A DNA stretch of 64,000 nt from Silurus meridionalis (Eukaryota; Chordata; Actinopteri; Siluriformes; Siluridae). Location: assembly GCF_014805685.1 (NCBI RefSeq), contig NC_060907.1, forward strand, positions 5,539,992-5,603,991. The letters run 5' to 3'. The notes under the pieces were generated by a model. That model was not told the DNA's origin. It ran no database searches and was given only the letters and a program-made list of their open reading frames with translations. Shown here one piece after another: positions 22,201 through 51,008 of this stretch; the first letter of the stretch is position 1; each line of letters opens with the position of its first letter. The position numbers and the translations under genes were made by a program.

Positions 22201-24025
22201 TAAAGTGACACACAGAGGCCACACCTCCTTTACTTAAAGTGACACACAGAGGCCACACCTCCTTTACTTAAAGTGACACACAGAGGCCACACCTCTTTAA
22301 TAGGCGTTTAATAAGACACCTTTAATAAGACTAATATAGAGACAACACCTTCTTTAATAAGGCTAATATAGAGGCCACACCTCCTTAATTGAGACTGATA
22401 TACAGAGGAGACACCTTCTTTAATGAGACTGATATACAGAGGCCACATCTCCAGATTTATTCTGACATTCCAACATTTGTTGCTTTATCAACCTCTCTAA
22501 AGGAGCCTTACAGGAATCTTGATGACCTCTTCCATGGCCTCCTCCTCTTCCTCATCCTGCTCTTCACACCCCAGAGGTCGTGGGTGCGGTCTGGAGGCGG
22601 AGATGAGCTCTGCAGGCTGAGGCGCCTCTCGGAGGTGCTGCAAGTAGTCGTAATCGTCGTCGAAAAACACGCCGTACTTCCTCTGCTCCTCCCTCCTTTT
22701 CTCCACCTCCAGCTGCAAACACAAACACATACCATCCGCAACATGAGCAACCTTTTCCACCAAGAACATTCAGCACCGACCAAACAACACAAACGTTATG
22801 TGACCTTCGGCAGGTAAGAGGACGTGCTGAGGCGCTTTCTCGTCGGCTGCCAGAGGGTCTTTCTGACTCCGGTGCACCAGATGAAAGGACACGGCATTCT
22901 TCTTGCTGATGAACGATTTCTTCTTTCTGTGAGGCTTTAGAAAAGAAATAAACACGATTAAAGTTAATGAAATCTATTTAACCAGTTCATCTGGAACATC
23001 TGAAATGTCTCCAGTCCAGCAGTGATTAGAGGAGGCCAAGCACTAAGGACAAAGAGCTCCCAAAGGGAAGAACAGAAATTTGGAGTTCCACCATCCAGCA
23101 GGAAATTCCAATCCCCCCTACCATCTGTGGTCAGGAGCTAAGAGAGTGAAATTTGCCATAAAAGGAGCATATACTTGTTTCCCTGTCAATCACAGGGACA
23201 CCAGCTATGAGCTCATGTATGTGGAAGAGGGCAAACAGCTCCTTTTTTCTAGTGTCCTCAAATTCTGTTATGATGAAAGGAAGAGGTTCAAGGTTTGTGA
23301 AGGCTTCAAACAGTTGCAAATTTAAATCAGAGCTCTCTACCCACCGGGTGCTGACTAGAGTTCGACCGATTCATCGGTTTTGCCAACTATTCAGCACCGA
23401 TAGTTGATTGCTGGAACGAAAAATCCATACGGATAGTTTTTCTGGGTTGCGTAATACAGTACAAGAGCGGCCTCTAGAGGCAAATTACTGATACTACGTA
23501 CAGTTTATTTGAAGTATCTTTTTTTGTATTAATTTTGGATTTAACTTATTTATTTGGAGTGTTAATCATTGTTTCAGTTAAAATGGGTATATTTTTCTTT
23601 CCCTAAATATTCATTAATATATAAAGAATTGCCACTGGGTCACAAAAATGTTCTGGGGAAAAATGTCTACAGATATGAGTGTGATCTGATCATTTAAGAC
23701 ATCTAAATGTTGCAGAATAATAATACACACTATCTGTAGACATGCTGATTGTATAAACATGTACATGCAGAAAGTTATAATATTAATAAAAAGAGAATTA
23801 AAATACATGGTGTAGGATTTTGACAGAACAGCAGATGAAGCAGAGGTTAAACACCTCACTGTGTCTCTGTATCTGATCATCATAAAAACACTAGACAAAC
23901 TGTTTTAAATCTTTTAAAATGAATGATTTTATACTGATACATTTATTTATTGGTTACAGCTCATGGATCTACAGTGGAGTCTAGAACACTAGTTAGCTTG
24001 CTAGCCTCCACATTTTACTCACCAT
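15629..24025 (-). CDS. ltv1: Protein LTV1, 40S ribosomal subunit biogenesis factor
   Basis: LTV1 is a non-ribosomal factor of the late pre-40S particle, needed for small-subunit maturation. Coding exons in order on the minus strand: 24025-24023 (ATG only), 22934-22806, 22712-22512, 21600-21513, 20886-20751, 20655-20418, 19161-19034, 17788-17652, 16946-16894, 16797-16597, 15742-15629. They total about 475 residues, the length of human LTV1. Recognisable blocks: PHRKKKSFISKK at the start, KYGVFFDDDYDYLQHL, the acidic DFDFDDPENILEDDF, ETKSRFTEYSLTSSVMRRNE, KWDCETIISTYSNLYNRP, and basic KQAIKEERK near the end. The protein closes QGLKLS and stop. All junctions except exon 2/3 fit in phase. Introns carry a LINE-2 copy, a deleted Tc1-like copy and a 34-bp minisatellite. 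Confidence 0.94.
15998..16375. repeat. (CTAT)n microsatellite grading into degenerate tetranucleotide DNA
   Basis: GATC repeats (15999-16012), about 60 bases of CTAT, then 300 bases of decayed TCGCTCTATCAC-like sequence. In the last ltv1 intron. Confidence 0.85.
16801..16831. repeat. (CA)n microsatellite
   Basis: Directly abuts the ltv1 exon 10 acceptor (exon starts 16797), so on the transcript a GT array precedes TTACAG. Confidence 0.95.
17075..17250. mobile_element. Interspersed repeat shared with 51905-52100
   Basis: AGAAATCTGATTGGCTGTTG and TAAAATCTGTTCTACGTCTG recur, slightly changed, at 51905-52100. Family not identified. 17250-17650 holds a Tc1-like MITE end (CCCAATACTTTTGTACAAAC near 17520). 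Confidence 0.5.
17829..17893. repeat. (CA)n microsatellite
   Basis: About 32 CA units in an ltv1 intron. Confidence 0.97.
17895..18245. mobile_element. Tc1-like MITE interior
   Basis: Shares ACTCTTCTAGGAAGATGTTC, CACTAGATTTTGTGGAGATT and CACAAGGGTGTTAGTAAAGT with copies at 38333-38850, 39728-40000, 44545-44660 and 45699-45915. Confidence 0.5.
18435..18489. repeat. (GA)n microsatellite
   Basis: Twenty-seven GA units, immediately left of the deleted Tc1-like element. Confidence 0.97.
18492..18951 (+). mobile_element. Tc1-like transposon, internally deleted
   Basis: Terminal inverted repeats of about 60 bases (left CAGTGGTGTGAAAAAGTGTT; right end reads CAGAGCGGTGTGAAAAAGTG on the other strand). 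Between them the leader runs to ATG at 18846, which opens the first residues of a Tc1-like transposase (MLRSKEIEKQMRKKV); the rest is gone and the right TIR follows at once. Non-autonomous. Confidence 0.75.
19168..19200. repeat. (CA)n microsatellite
   Basis: Abuts the acceptor of ltv1 exon 7. Confidence 0.95.
19255..20403 (+). mobile_element. LINE-2 retrotransposon, 5'-truncated
   Basis: Holds the C-terminal part of an L2-type reverse transcriptase. 19474-19878 reads KYDHITPILSSLHWLPVK, ALNGLAPMYLSSLLT, GRAFSHLAPKLWNSLPDG in one frame; upstream blocks (DYCNALLGG-like, 19450) are in another frame. The 3' UTR ends with GTAAAGCTGCTTTGTGACAA at about 20360. Inserted in ltv1 intron 6, antisense to ltv1. 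Not functional: truncated and frameshifted. Confidence 0.85.
20947..21365. mobile_element. hAT-like repeat, three-copy family, copy 1
   Basis: Shares AACATGGCAGAGGTAGAGCT then GTAACTTCCTG and TTTTATTATTTAGAAAGT with 29790-30510 and 35855-36280. The right part has ATCAAATTCGAATCGCACTG. Confidence 0.5.
21880..22450. repeat. Minisatellite, about 34-bp unit, in ltv1 intron 3
   Basis: About 16 copies of GAGGCCACACCTCCTTTACT followed by a variable AAAGTGACACACA part. Three units at 22180-22285 are almost identical; the rest have drifted. Confidence 0.88.
23350..23620. mobile_element. hAT-like repeat (CGACCGATTCATCGG family)
   Basis: TAGAGTTCGACCGATTCATC then GATAGTTTTTCTGGGTTGCG. Related copies at 47523-47990, 51470-51560 and 52790-52990. 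Located in ltv1 intron 1. Confidence 0.55.
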
Positions 24026-24200
24026 TGTGTCCTTACTCGTTTAAACCGCACTCAGTTTCGCCTTCAAGCTTTAATTCAGCAACAACAAACCAAAAACAAA
24101 ACAAAAAAGACCCACAAAAACGCAGTCCTGCTCCTGGTCCAAATCTTTAGCAGATCCGCAGTGTAGCACATGTGATTCCGACGGCCATCTTTGGACTCAA
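24023..24200 (-). promoter_or_regulatory. ltv1: ltv1 first exon (ATG only) and promoter
   Basis: On the minus strand, 24025-24023 reads ATG directly followed by GTGAGT, a consensus donor. Exon 2 starts at 22934 with CCT CAC AGA, giving MPHRKK. Human LTV1 also starts MPHRKK. Upstream, 24191-24180 reads AAGATGGCCGTC on the minus strand, the core of a YY1 site, common close to start sites of ribosome-biogenesis genes. Exact transcription start not determined. Confidence 0.7.
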
Positions 24201-24483
24201 CCAAAAGCGCGACACGGAGGGGAAGTACAACAATATAACTGCGCTTTATACATTTCTTTGGGTTTGAACTGCATTATATGTAATCAAACGCAAATTAGAA
24301 ATAACTTAATGACGTTTTAAGTTGTGGATGCTGTCATATATTGCTTGAGGATGTACTCAAAACAAACCCACGTCACCTATCTAACTGATGGTATAGTCGA
24401 TAACGCGTCACGATTAAAAGCTGTTGCAAGGCGACCTCTAGCGGTGAAGAGTGAGAAGTTCATAACAACTATAGTTTTTCTTA

Positions 24484-24790
24484 CAGTTTTTTCTCAGTTG
24501 CTTTGGAGCGTTTTTCAGATCAGAACTGAAATATTCTCACTCCATTCAACCTCCACGTCACTTGTGCACATCATAAACGCATTCTCTAGGTTTTTTTTTT
24601 TTTTTTCAAAATACATTATGCTGCTTCTCACCTGAATAGTTTTAACCCCTAAAACAACAAAGCATCAGTTCATTGCATAAATCATTGAATGCAAAATGGT
24701 TAAACCAGTTGTAAGAATATCATCTAAATTTATATCAATTTTTTTTGTAAACGTTTCTTAAATTAATAAATTGTGCATATCAATTATATA
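24484..24790. mobile_element. TA-type MITE, family CAGTTTTTCTCAG, copy B (truncated)
   Basis: Left end CAGTTTTTTCTCAGTTGCTTTGGAGC and internal CTGCTTCTCACCTGAATAG and AATGCAAAATGGTTAAACCAG. Right half absent. Confidence 0.6.
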
Positions 24791-25610
24791 TTACAATATG
24801 CATTTGCATATATACAAATATGCAGTCAAATAAATAAATTTGTGCTGTTAAAGTTTATAGATGCTAAACAGAAGAAATTCAGTCTCGTGGATTTTCAATT
24901 ATTATAATCTAAACCATAGTTTACATCAGGAAATACTAAAACTGTATAATAATAATTAATAATAATAATAACAATAATAATAATAATACAATATATAACT
25001 AGAAATATATAAAATGAAGTATAGGATTGAACTAATAAAAAAACATTTAAAAAAAAATCTAATTGTTTAATTTGCATTATTTATTTGTCATATTTTTCTA
25101 TTTATTTATTTGTCTTCTTTTATTTTCTTTTTTTTTGTAATTAAGTTTGATCTGTATTCATTGGTTTGTTTAGTTACGGCAAAATGGATTATTAATACAA
25201 TTTACCTATTAAATAAATATACAATAAATGATGTAAATAAATGCAGCAATCAATTATTCAATCATTTATAAATAAATAAATAAAAATATTTAACATTTTT
25301 TTTAAATAAATATAAAAAATTTACATACAGAAATAGTCAGATATTTTAGATTCTGAATATCAGTAAATAATATAAAAATACAAAATAGATAATATTAATT
25401 AACTATAATTTTCTTTTAATATAATTATTGCTCTAATGGAATTTTTTTTTTTTACTGGATTGATGCATCCTACAATATTTTGCTATATTAAAATTATATT
25501 TCAATATATTATAATTGTATAATTTTTCCCTGATTAGTATGTTTGAAATCTGATGCAACATAAAGCAGCTTTATTCTGTTCATTCTGAAGAAAACATGTG
25601 CACAGGATTC
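24790..25610. other. AT-rich spacer between ltv1 and capn9
   Basis: Very AT-rich with AATAAT and AAATAAAT runs. No gene, no recognisable element. Confidence 0.6.
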
Positions 25611-25625
25611 TCACAATTTATGCCT

Positions 25626-25637
25626 TTTATTTTTATT
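25626..25637 (-). terminator. capn9: capn9 polyadenylation signals
   Basis: Two neighbouring AATAAA hexamers on the minus strand (25631-25626 and 25637-25632), about 280 bases past the capn9 stop. The 3' UTR is therefore roughly 25612-25912. Confidence 0.65.
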
Positions 25638-25912
25638 CATTGATTTTCAGCACAAGTCAAAATCTGGAGAAAAACAAAAACAAAAACAATCTTCCCAGTC
25701 AGCCGAATAAAACCAAAGACTAGAACATGTGTAGAACAGGAGCAGATTTCTGAGTGTAAATCAAACATCCGGATCTTTAAATCTCTTAAAGTCTTTAAAT
25801 CTGTAGTTGAGTTTTACAGAATGGTTCTTTAAGCACCACACACAGGGAAAAGGGGCGGTCCTTCACTCCTCCTCGACTTTCATTTCATTCCTTTCTTCCT
25901 TTTTGTTCATCT

Positions 25913-43646
<17,734 letters not shown>

Positions 43647-43649
43647 CCT

Positions 43650-44540
43650 CACACCTGCTGCAAGATACACGAGCGAAGAGAAGACGATACCTGACGAGGG
43701 CCTGACGATGCAAAACTGTGTGACTGACACACAAGCTCACTGTGCCTGAGCTGACTGACGCCCAGCTGTTTGTGTATATGTTCATATATGTGTGTGTGTG
43801 TGTGTGTGTGTGAGTGTATAGACAGGCTTGGCAGGTTGTTTAAACTTCTGGAAGAAAAACTGGTTTGACGTCCCGAGCGAAAGTCACCACACCTGAGACA
43901 CAGAGAAAGACACTCCCCTGAGGCGTGAGAGCTACGATGAGACATGTGGAATGCTGTAAAGTTACTAAAGGCTCCATCACCTGACAGGAAACTATAAGGA
44001 TTATCAACACAGATTTCCTGCTTATTTAGTACATAAACCATTATATAGACCTGAATTATGAGTACCTGAGATGGATCTACGTTAGAGCACATGGGATGCT
44101 TGGGATCTGGATTTGGGAGATAGCAGACTATCTGTTTTGATAAGATAAAACCATATAAGTCACAAGTACGTCCCCGAGTGGAGAGCAGTCGTGAACTGGA
44201 GTGATGTAGCTGAGGTTGAGGAACTGTCCGAGCTGACTTTTCTGTTTGTGATATCCTGGGTTTCCTGGGGTGTGCTCTGGCCACGCCGACTTCAGATTTA
44301 AAGACATTTTTGGAGCACTGAACCGCCGATAGTGGCATTCTGATAAGAAAATAACACACACACCGCTCATATTACATTTTTAAGAGTCTGCTTGAAGATC
44401 AGTCAAGGAAAGTAAAATTTCTCCATTGATAAGTAAAAACTAAAAAAAAGGAAAAACATTTTGACTTAAATATGAAAAGTAAAAGTGGGGATCCATGAGA
44501 ACTACAAAATATGGAAAAGTTTTGTGGAGTCCTGAGATTT
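43650..44540. other. capn9 upstream region
   Basis: Immediate 5' flank of capn9 with a (TG)n tract at 43788-43813. No clear TATA box or CpG patch. Open frames here carry no recognisable protein. Confidence 0.4.
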
Positions 44541-44544
44541 CTGT

Positions 44545-44660
44545 GTGCTTCTTTTCAAACTTTCCATTCAACATGTACTGCCCAATTGCTGCTGTAATAA
44601 TGACTTCCACTCTTCAGGGAAGATGTTCCACCAGATTATGGGGTATGCTTGTGGAGATTT
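44545..44660. mobile_element. Tc1-like MITE fragment
   Basis: ACTTCCACTCTTCAGGGAAG then ATGTTCCACCAGATTATGGG, as in 45760-45800. Followed to 44990 by A-rich AAATAAATAA sequence with no gene. Confidence 0.5.
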
Positions 44661-45145
44661 ATAAATTAATCAATAAACAAAAAAATATCTACAGACAAAT
44701 AAATTAATGCATAAATGAAAGAATGAATTAAAAACACAAATAAATACACATACATACAGACAAATCGATAAATAAATGAATAAACAAACAGGCCAACAAA
44801 TGAATATACAAATAAAAAAATTCAACAAATAAATAGACAGACAGGCAGATCAATTAAAAATAAACAATGTATAAATGCATAAAACATTAACTAATTGATT
44901 AATTAATTAATAAAAAAGGAACAAATTAACAGACAAATAAATAAATAAATAAATAAATAAATAAATATACAAAGAAAGAAAGACTTGTAAAAAAATTAAC
45001 CCAAATTCCTGAGAAATCAATAGCAGACTAATATCATCTGATATGAAATTTTTATTAAAAGAATGCACAAAAATTGTACAAAAAATTTAATAATAAATCT
45101 GATTTAAAAACATTTGCATCTGCCATTCGCCAACAACCCAAATAA

Positions 45146-45607
45146 ATGCTGTTCCTTCAATGTGGAGCTTTTATACAGTACCATTTTAAAATATTTCTTA
45201 CATATATTTTTCTCATTTTAGGAAAAATATCCGAATTGTTCGATCCGATTCGCATCCAGAACATAATCAGTTATAAAATCAGCACATTTGAAGAAACCTT
45301 CATCAAAAAACAAACTTTGTCGCCTTCTGAGCGCATTCCACAAGACGACCTTCACCATCATAAAGAGAAAATAAAGCAGTTTGCGTTTCTCTGGATGGTG
45401 CCACACCCATCCCCCGTCCGCACAGTCAAAGCCGAAAGAAACAAAACATCTTCTTTAAAACGTGTGATACTATCAGAATCGGCTTCACGGCTACGTGTTC
45501 GACATGTTTTTCCTCTTTATACAGTACCTCCTCGCCCTAATCGCTACCGCCGACATGCTGCCAAGAATGTACAGCACGCGTGGTTAAAAAGGCATCTTCA
45601 CCTCTGA
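45146..45607 (+). other. Unrecognised 153-codon open frame
   Basis: Longest non-repeat open frame outside the known genes. Its translation has a hydrophobic start and a basic end (RPNRYRRHAAKNVQHAW). A second long frame runs on the minus strand (45406-45218). No domain recognised, no splice sites noticed. It may be chance. Confidence 0.15.
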
Positions 45608-45698
45608 TGTTCTTACTCATCCGCATGCTATTTTAATCCGAACGCATTCTCGATTACATCCATTAACACAAAACTCTGTTACTGATACCACTTCATAT

Positions 45699-45915
45699 AT
45701 ACACTATAAGCACAAAAGTGTGTGTTTTTAAACACCCCATTCCACATTTACTCTTATAATAAGTTCCCACTCTTCTGGGTAGATGTTCCACTAGATTTTG
45801 TGGATATTTGTGCGAGATTTCATTCATCCACAAGGATGTTAAAGTCAGCTAGTGATGTAGGTGAGGTGAGGAGGCCTGGGGGTGCAGTCAGCATGAACAA
45901 TTCATCTAAAGGTGT
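45699..45915. mobile_element. Tc1-like MITE fragment
   Basis: Left end ACACTATAAGCACAAAAGTG, inner ACTCTTCTGGGTAGATGTTC and CTAGATTTTGTGGATATTTG. Its right side runs into the hAT-like element at 45917. Confidence 0.55.
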
Positions 45916-45916
45916 T

Positions 45917-46630
45917 CAGTGGTGGACAGTAATGAAGTCAATGTAATTCATTACCGTAATTAAGTAGCTTTTTTGTGTATTTGTACTTTTGGTGAAGTAT
46001 TTCTATTTCCTTTCACTTTGACTTCAGTCAGATTTCTTACTTTTTTCACTCAACTACATTTTGTGAAATCGGTCATAACTTTTTATTTCAACAAGAGACA
46101 GTGGCAGTGAGTAAAAGACAGGAGGTGGCGCTGGAGGTAGCAGAGCTGAAGATGTTGAGGTTTTCGTTGGGAGTGACGACGATGGACAGGATTAGAAATG
46201 AGTTTATTAGAGGGACAGCGCATGTAGGACGTTTTAGGGACAAGGTGAGGGAGGTGAGATTGAGATGGTTTGGACATGTGCAGAGGAGGGACATGGGGTA
46301 TATCTGTAGGAGAATGCTGAGGATGGAGCCACCAGGAAGGAGGAAAAGAGGAAGACCAAGGAGGAGGTTCATGTATGTGGTGAGGGAAGACATGCAGGTA
46401 GTTGTTGTGAAAGAGGCAGATGTAGAGGACAGGGGGGTGTGGAGACGGATGATCCTCTGCGGTGATCCCTAATGGGAGAAGACGAAAGAAGAAGAAGAAG
46501 AATCAGGCTCGGTTTAGAACTTTTGATTGGTTTCTACTTATAACCAATATGCAGTTCAGCATCAGTTTAACAGCATGCAGAACATTTGGAGAGGAGTAAA
46601 TGATGGAAGAAACTCCTGACTCCTGAATTT
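45917..46630. mobile_element. hAT-like element interrupted by an RTE-like LINE
   Basis: 45917-46084 begins CAGTGGTGGACAGTAATG; 46503-46630 continues with CAGTTCAGCATCAGTTTAAC and GAACATTTGGAGAGGAGTAA. Both halves match the single block at 9360-10005 read in reverse. The middle (46085-46500) is LINE sequence. Confidence 0.6.
46085..46502 (+). mobile_element. RTE-like non-LTR retrotransposon 3' fragment
   Basis: Codes the C-terminal end of a LINE polyprotein: MDRIRNEFIRGTAHVGRF, RLRWFGHVQRRDMGYICRRM, GRRKRGRPRRRF, EDRGVWRRMILCGDP and stop. It ends in a GAAGAAGAAGAA tail, typical of elements with short-repeat 3' ends. 5'-truncated. Confidence 0.75.
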
Positions 46631-46835
46631 GTGTGATTTTTTTTGAAGCAACTGAAAAGAAGGTTTTGGTGCTGTTCAGTGTGCTCGTGTGCTATTGCAC
46701 GATTTTATAGCAAATTTTATTGTCATAGCAACAAACAGGGCGATGTAATACTTATAATGAAGCTTAAAAAAAAAAAAAAAAAACCACACACCTGACTTCA
46801 GACATACACGTTTGCGTTACGGGTAAACTGCAGAG

Positions 46836-46848
46836 TTTATTCTTTATT
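46836..46848 (-). terminator. taf5l: taf5l polyadenylation signals
   Basis: Two AATAAA hexamers on the minus strand (46848-46843 and 46841-46836), about 305 bases past the taf5l stop at 47151. Confidence 0.65.
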
Positions 46849-47150
46849 CTGAGACGTTGTGTGTCGTCTATTTAGCAAATGTCTCTGAGCAGGATTTAAA
46901 CTAATTCGTATGCGCTCCTATAATAATATATACATACATATTATAACATCGATACAAAAAATAGCTTGAAAAATTTCAGAAAACAGGAACTGAAACAACA
47001 CAAATTCAGAGTTTCAAATGAGAAGTTACAAATAGCTGCTTGAAAGAAACATGAGTCTGATAAAGGAAAGACCGATCGCTCCATCGGATAAACATGGAGA
47101 CGTGAGTGGGGACTATTTAGTGCAAGGCTGAGATCGTCCGGGTCTCGCTC

Positions 47151-50100
47151 TCACTGCTCCTGTTTCTCCTGCGCTGTCCCGGTGACCAGCAGCAGATTGC
47201 AGGCGGTGAACTGGACGTTAAGGACGCTGCTTGTCTCGCCCATGTAAACTCCGACCAGCTCGGGGCTGGAGCCGTCCGGAGGCACCGCCCCCCCGCCCCC
47301 GGCGTTCCGTACGTCCCAGACCCGCACCGAGTTATCCAGAGCTGCTGAGGCAATAAGGGAGCTGTCCGGGCTGAACGCCAGGCTGGTGATGGCACCCGTG
47401 TGTCCACGCAGCTCCTTTAGGACACCACCTGCTGCCAAGTCCCACAAACGCAACCGCTGGTCCTCACCTGCAGACACCAGATACCTGTGAAGGGGAGAAA
47501 GGCATGAATGTATGACAATAGCAGAGGTTGAATGATTTATCAGTTTAGCCGATTTGATTGATGGAACTATCGGCAAAAATCCATAACGATAGTTTTTCCG
47601 GGTTGTGTTTAAGAAGGTCCGCTGTCCTTATACAGTACGACAGCGGCCTAAATGCTTCTAAAGCATTTATTAACTTCAGTTAAAGCGTTTCTATTTAAAT
47701 CCATAAATCCAAACAGAAATGCTTTGAATGGCTATCTTAAAATGTCTTCACCTTCGCCAGGGCATTGAAATGACATTTATCTTTTGTTAATAGTTAGTTA
47801 GTTACACTATAATTTTCTGCCATGTCAGCTACTCTTTTGTTAATAAGGTTCAGTTTTATTTTACATGGAGTGTTATGTTTGTTTTTGCTTTGTTCCGTCC
47901 AGTATCCATTTTAAAAACTCTGATTAATCGGTTATCGGCAAGTACGATCCAACCTGGCTATCGGTATCGGGAAAATCCATTCTAGAAAATAGTTCCAAAT
48001 ATGGTCTTATTTTTAGTTCTGTCCAGAACAGTAAAGAAAAAAAATAAGAAAATTTCACACATCCATATACAGACATTGCTAATGTTTTTTTTTTTTTACG
48101 ACACTAGATATGAGTTCTTTTTGTGTCCAGCTTCAAGACTTTGAGTTAAAAGCAGAAAATCCTGACAATTGCGCATATCGAGGGAGTGAATAAATGAATG
48201 AAGGATGGATAGAATTTATTAATGACTCAATAAATTGAACGAATAAATAAAGAATTATCTTGTGTTTCTCAAATGCAGACATTTGCTAAAGTATGCTGCA
48301 ATAATTAAAACAGTAAAGTAGAACATTTCTTTAGAAAATTAAGCGTAACAGACACACACACGTATATGCACATCTGTACTACTCAAATGGGGTCTAAATA
48401 AAATATAAAAATGTGTTAAACCCCATAATTCTGTATTTTTCTGTTTTTATTTATTTTGCCTTATTAAAAATTTGTTTTAACCTTTTTTTTTTTATATTTA
48501 CTTATTTTTTTTCTTTTATTTACCATAAAAAAATAATAAAACAAATTCCTTGTAAGTGCAAACCCACTTAGCAATAAAACTCAAGATTCTTTCTGATTTC
48601 AATGCAAACTATTTAATTACATTTATCCATTTATTTAATTGTATTCAATCAATTAAATTTGTACCAATTTAATCAATACTAAATTTAATCTATTTAATAA
48701 AAAAGTGTATGCATTATTTTGATTTATTCTATTACATTTTTACGTATAAGATTTTTTATTTTCAACTGTTCTGAAAATGTAAACTGTTGATGTTCACAAA
48801 TGTTAATAATAATAAACAACGTATTTATAAAAAGACAAAAAAGAAAAAAAAAAGATATTTTTTGCATTTCTTCCCCAATGACTATACTCAAATTGAACCA
48901 AAGTGTGACTTAAAAACCGATGTACAGATATATATTTTGGTGTCTAACCTGCCATCAGGTGAGAAGGCGAGGGCCAGTACGGGACCCCGGTGTCCGGTTA
49001 GCAGGCGTACTGATCCCCCGTGTTGCGTGCTCCAGAGACGGACGGTCCTGTCGGTGGAGCCTGTAGCGATGTAGCTGGAGTTGGGATGGAAGCGCACGCA
49101 GTCGACGTCGGCCAGGTGTCCGGCGTAAAGTCGCAGCGGGTGAGCACGGGCCGGAGTCCAGAGACGAGCCGTGGTGTCGCGCGACGCTGTGCAGAAGTAC
49201 AGGCCGCACGGACTCGCCGCGATGTCCCACACGGGGTAGGCGTGTCCTCGGTATACGGCAGCGTTGCTGAAACCGCGAAGCTCCCAAAAGCGCACGGTGC
49301 AGTCCTCCGAGCACGAGAGCAGACCCGCGGAGTCGTGCAGGAACGTCGCGCCGTACACGGGGCCGCTGTGGCCGCGCAGGGTCTTCATCTCGCTGCCCGA
49401 CTCCTCCTCCTCCGTCTGAGTCAGAAACAGGAAGGACGGCTTTAGAACATCGTAAATACGCACCCGCAATATCTGAGACGTCTCACTGCGTCACTCACCT
49501 CCTCCTCCACAAGGTCGCAGGCGAGGCGTATTTTAGACACGTTGGCCCTACAAGGTCCTGCCTTCAGCTTTCGGGCTCGGAGGCTCCACAGCTTGAGGGC
49601 AGAGCTGTCGAAGGCAGCAGCCAGCAGGCGGCTATCGGGCGACACCTCTGCAGCATTCAGAAGCTGCTCAGTGTTTTCGAAGGCGTAGAAGCAGACGGTG
49701 GTGAGGGACGGAGGACCCTCGCGAACCCGCCTGATGCTGTCCTGGAGTGCCTCCAGGGCGGCCTCATTCTGAGGCGGTAACCCTGCCGGGACATCCACCG
49801 ACTCTGCCCCGTCTGACCCGTCCACGCCCAACCACCCGCTGGAACAGGAAGTGGAAGTGGAGTTTCCTGTCGTCAGCCCCGTCCCGTTGAGCTGGTAGTC
49901 GGTGCGGCGCACAGCAGAAACTTCCACCTGTGGAGCACATTTTCATTCGTACACCTGAGAATTTATTAATAATAATAATTATAAACCGGTTTTCATTGAA
50001 ATTATGAAACCAGATTTCCAGGTGAGGTGCTGTGACCTGTAGGTGTGTGCTGAGCACCCTGCAGAGGGCGCTATTGTCGTCACTCTGGAGGTAGCGCAAT

Positions 50101-51008
50101 AAGTAGGTGTAGGCCTCATCGGTCAGCTGCACCACGTACTTGTGCTCCAACAGAGAGCTCAGTTTGGAGTTGGAGGCCACGTCCTACACAAACACACACA
50201 CACACACACACACCACACAGGATTGAGGAGGAAAGCAGGGGAACGCAGATATAAGTGAAGTTCAATTATGAACCATGTTGTTTCAGCCGCTGTTGTCATG
50301 GTGATCGACCTGTGGTATGGGTTGCTGTCGTCATAGTGACTGACCTGTTGTATGGGTCACCGTCAGGACCTGTGGTATGGGTTGCTGTCGTCATGGTGAC
50401 CTATCTATTGTATGAGTCACCTTCAGGACGCCCATTCCTCAGGTCAGTTACAATGAAGGTGACGCCCATATGTCAGGACAGCACAGGCAAAGTGCATCCA
50501 CTTCACTGTTGTCATGGTAACTGACCTGAGGTACAGATCAGTGCCAACATGTCAACCAATCCGAGATGCACATCGTTGTTGTCGTGGCGACTGGACCACA
50601 GTGTTCGACTGGTCTGTTGTTCTGTCCTTATTATTTTGGAAATATGACCCATGTGTATCAGGTGTCTTGTCGTCATGACAACTGCACAGAGCCGTGAGAA
50701 TCTGACGTGAAGGCATCTTTTTTTGTCCCAAGCCACTATGACCGAGCAACCCCCCCTGTCCCCTGCCCTGATGTGTGGGGGCTACGACGGTGTCGATGTT
50801 GCCATGACTGACCTGCGGAGTGACGATTCCTCTGAGATGCTCCACCATGGCTCTCTGCTCGGCCTCCTGCTGGAAAGAGGAGTGGAAGCGGCTGAAGAAG
50901 GAGTCTACCGCCCCCTTCAGGCCACAGCGCGCCATGTCCAGGTGCAAGTAGATAAAGAGAGGGAAAAGTATGGCGCTCGCCTCCCTGCCCAATGGCACCT
51001 CGGCCTCT

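Noticed and set aside
24895..25610. Short AT-rich open frames in the ltv1-capn9 spacer
   Set aside because: Low-complexity translations, no splice or start context, no conserved motif.
43649..44359. 236-codon minus-strand open frame upstream of capn9
   Set aside because: Includes (TG)n sequence and runs into capn9 exon 1 in another frame. No recognisable domain; the capn9 frame explains the conserved part.
48888..49469. Plus-strand frames overlapping the taf5l WD40 exons (for example 49020-49445)
   Set aside because: Shadows of the strongly supported minus-strand taf5l exon; codon composition follows from the real frame.
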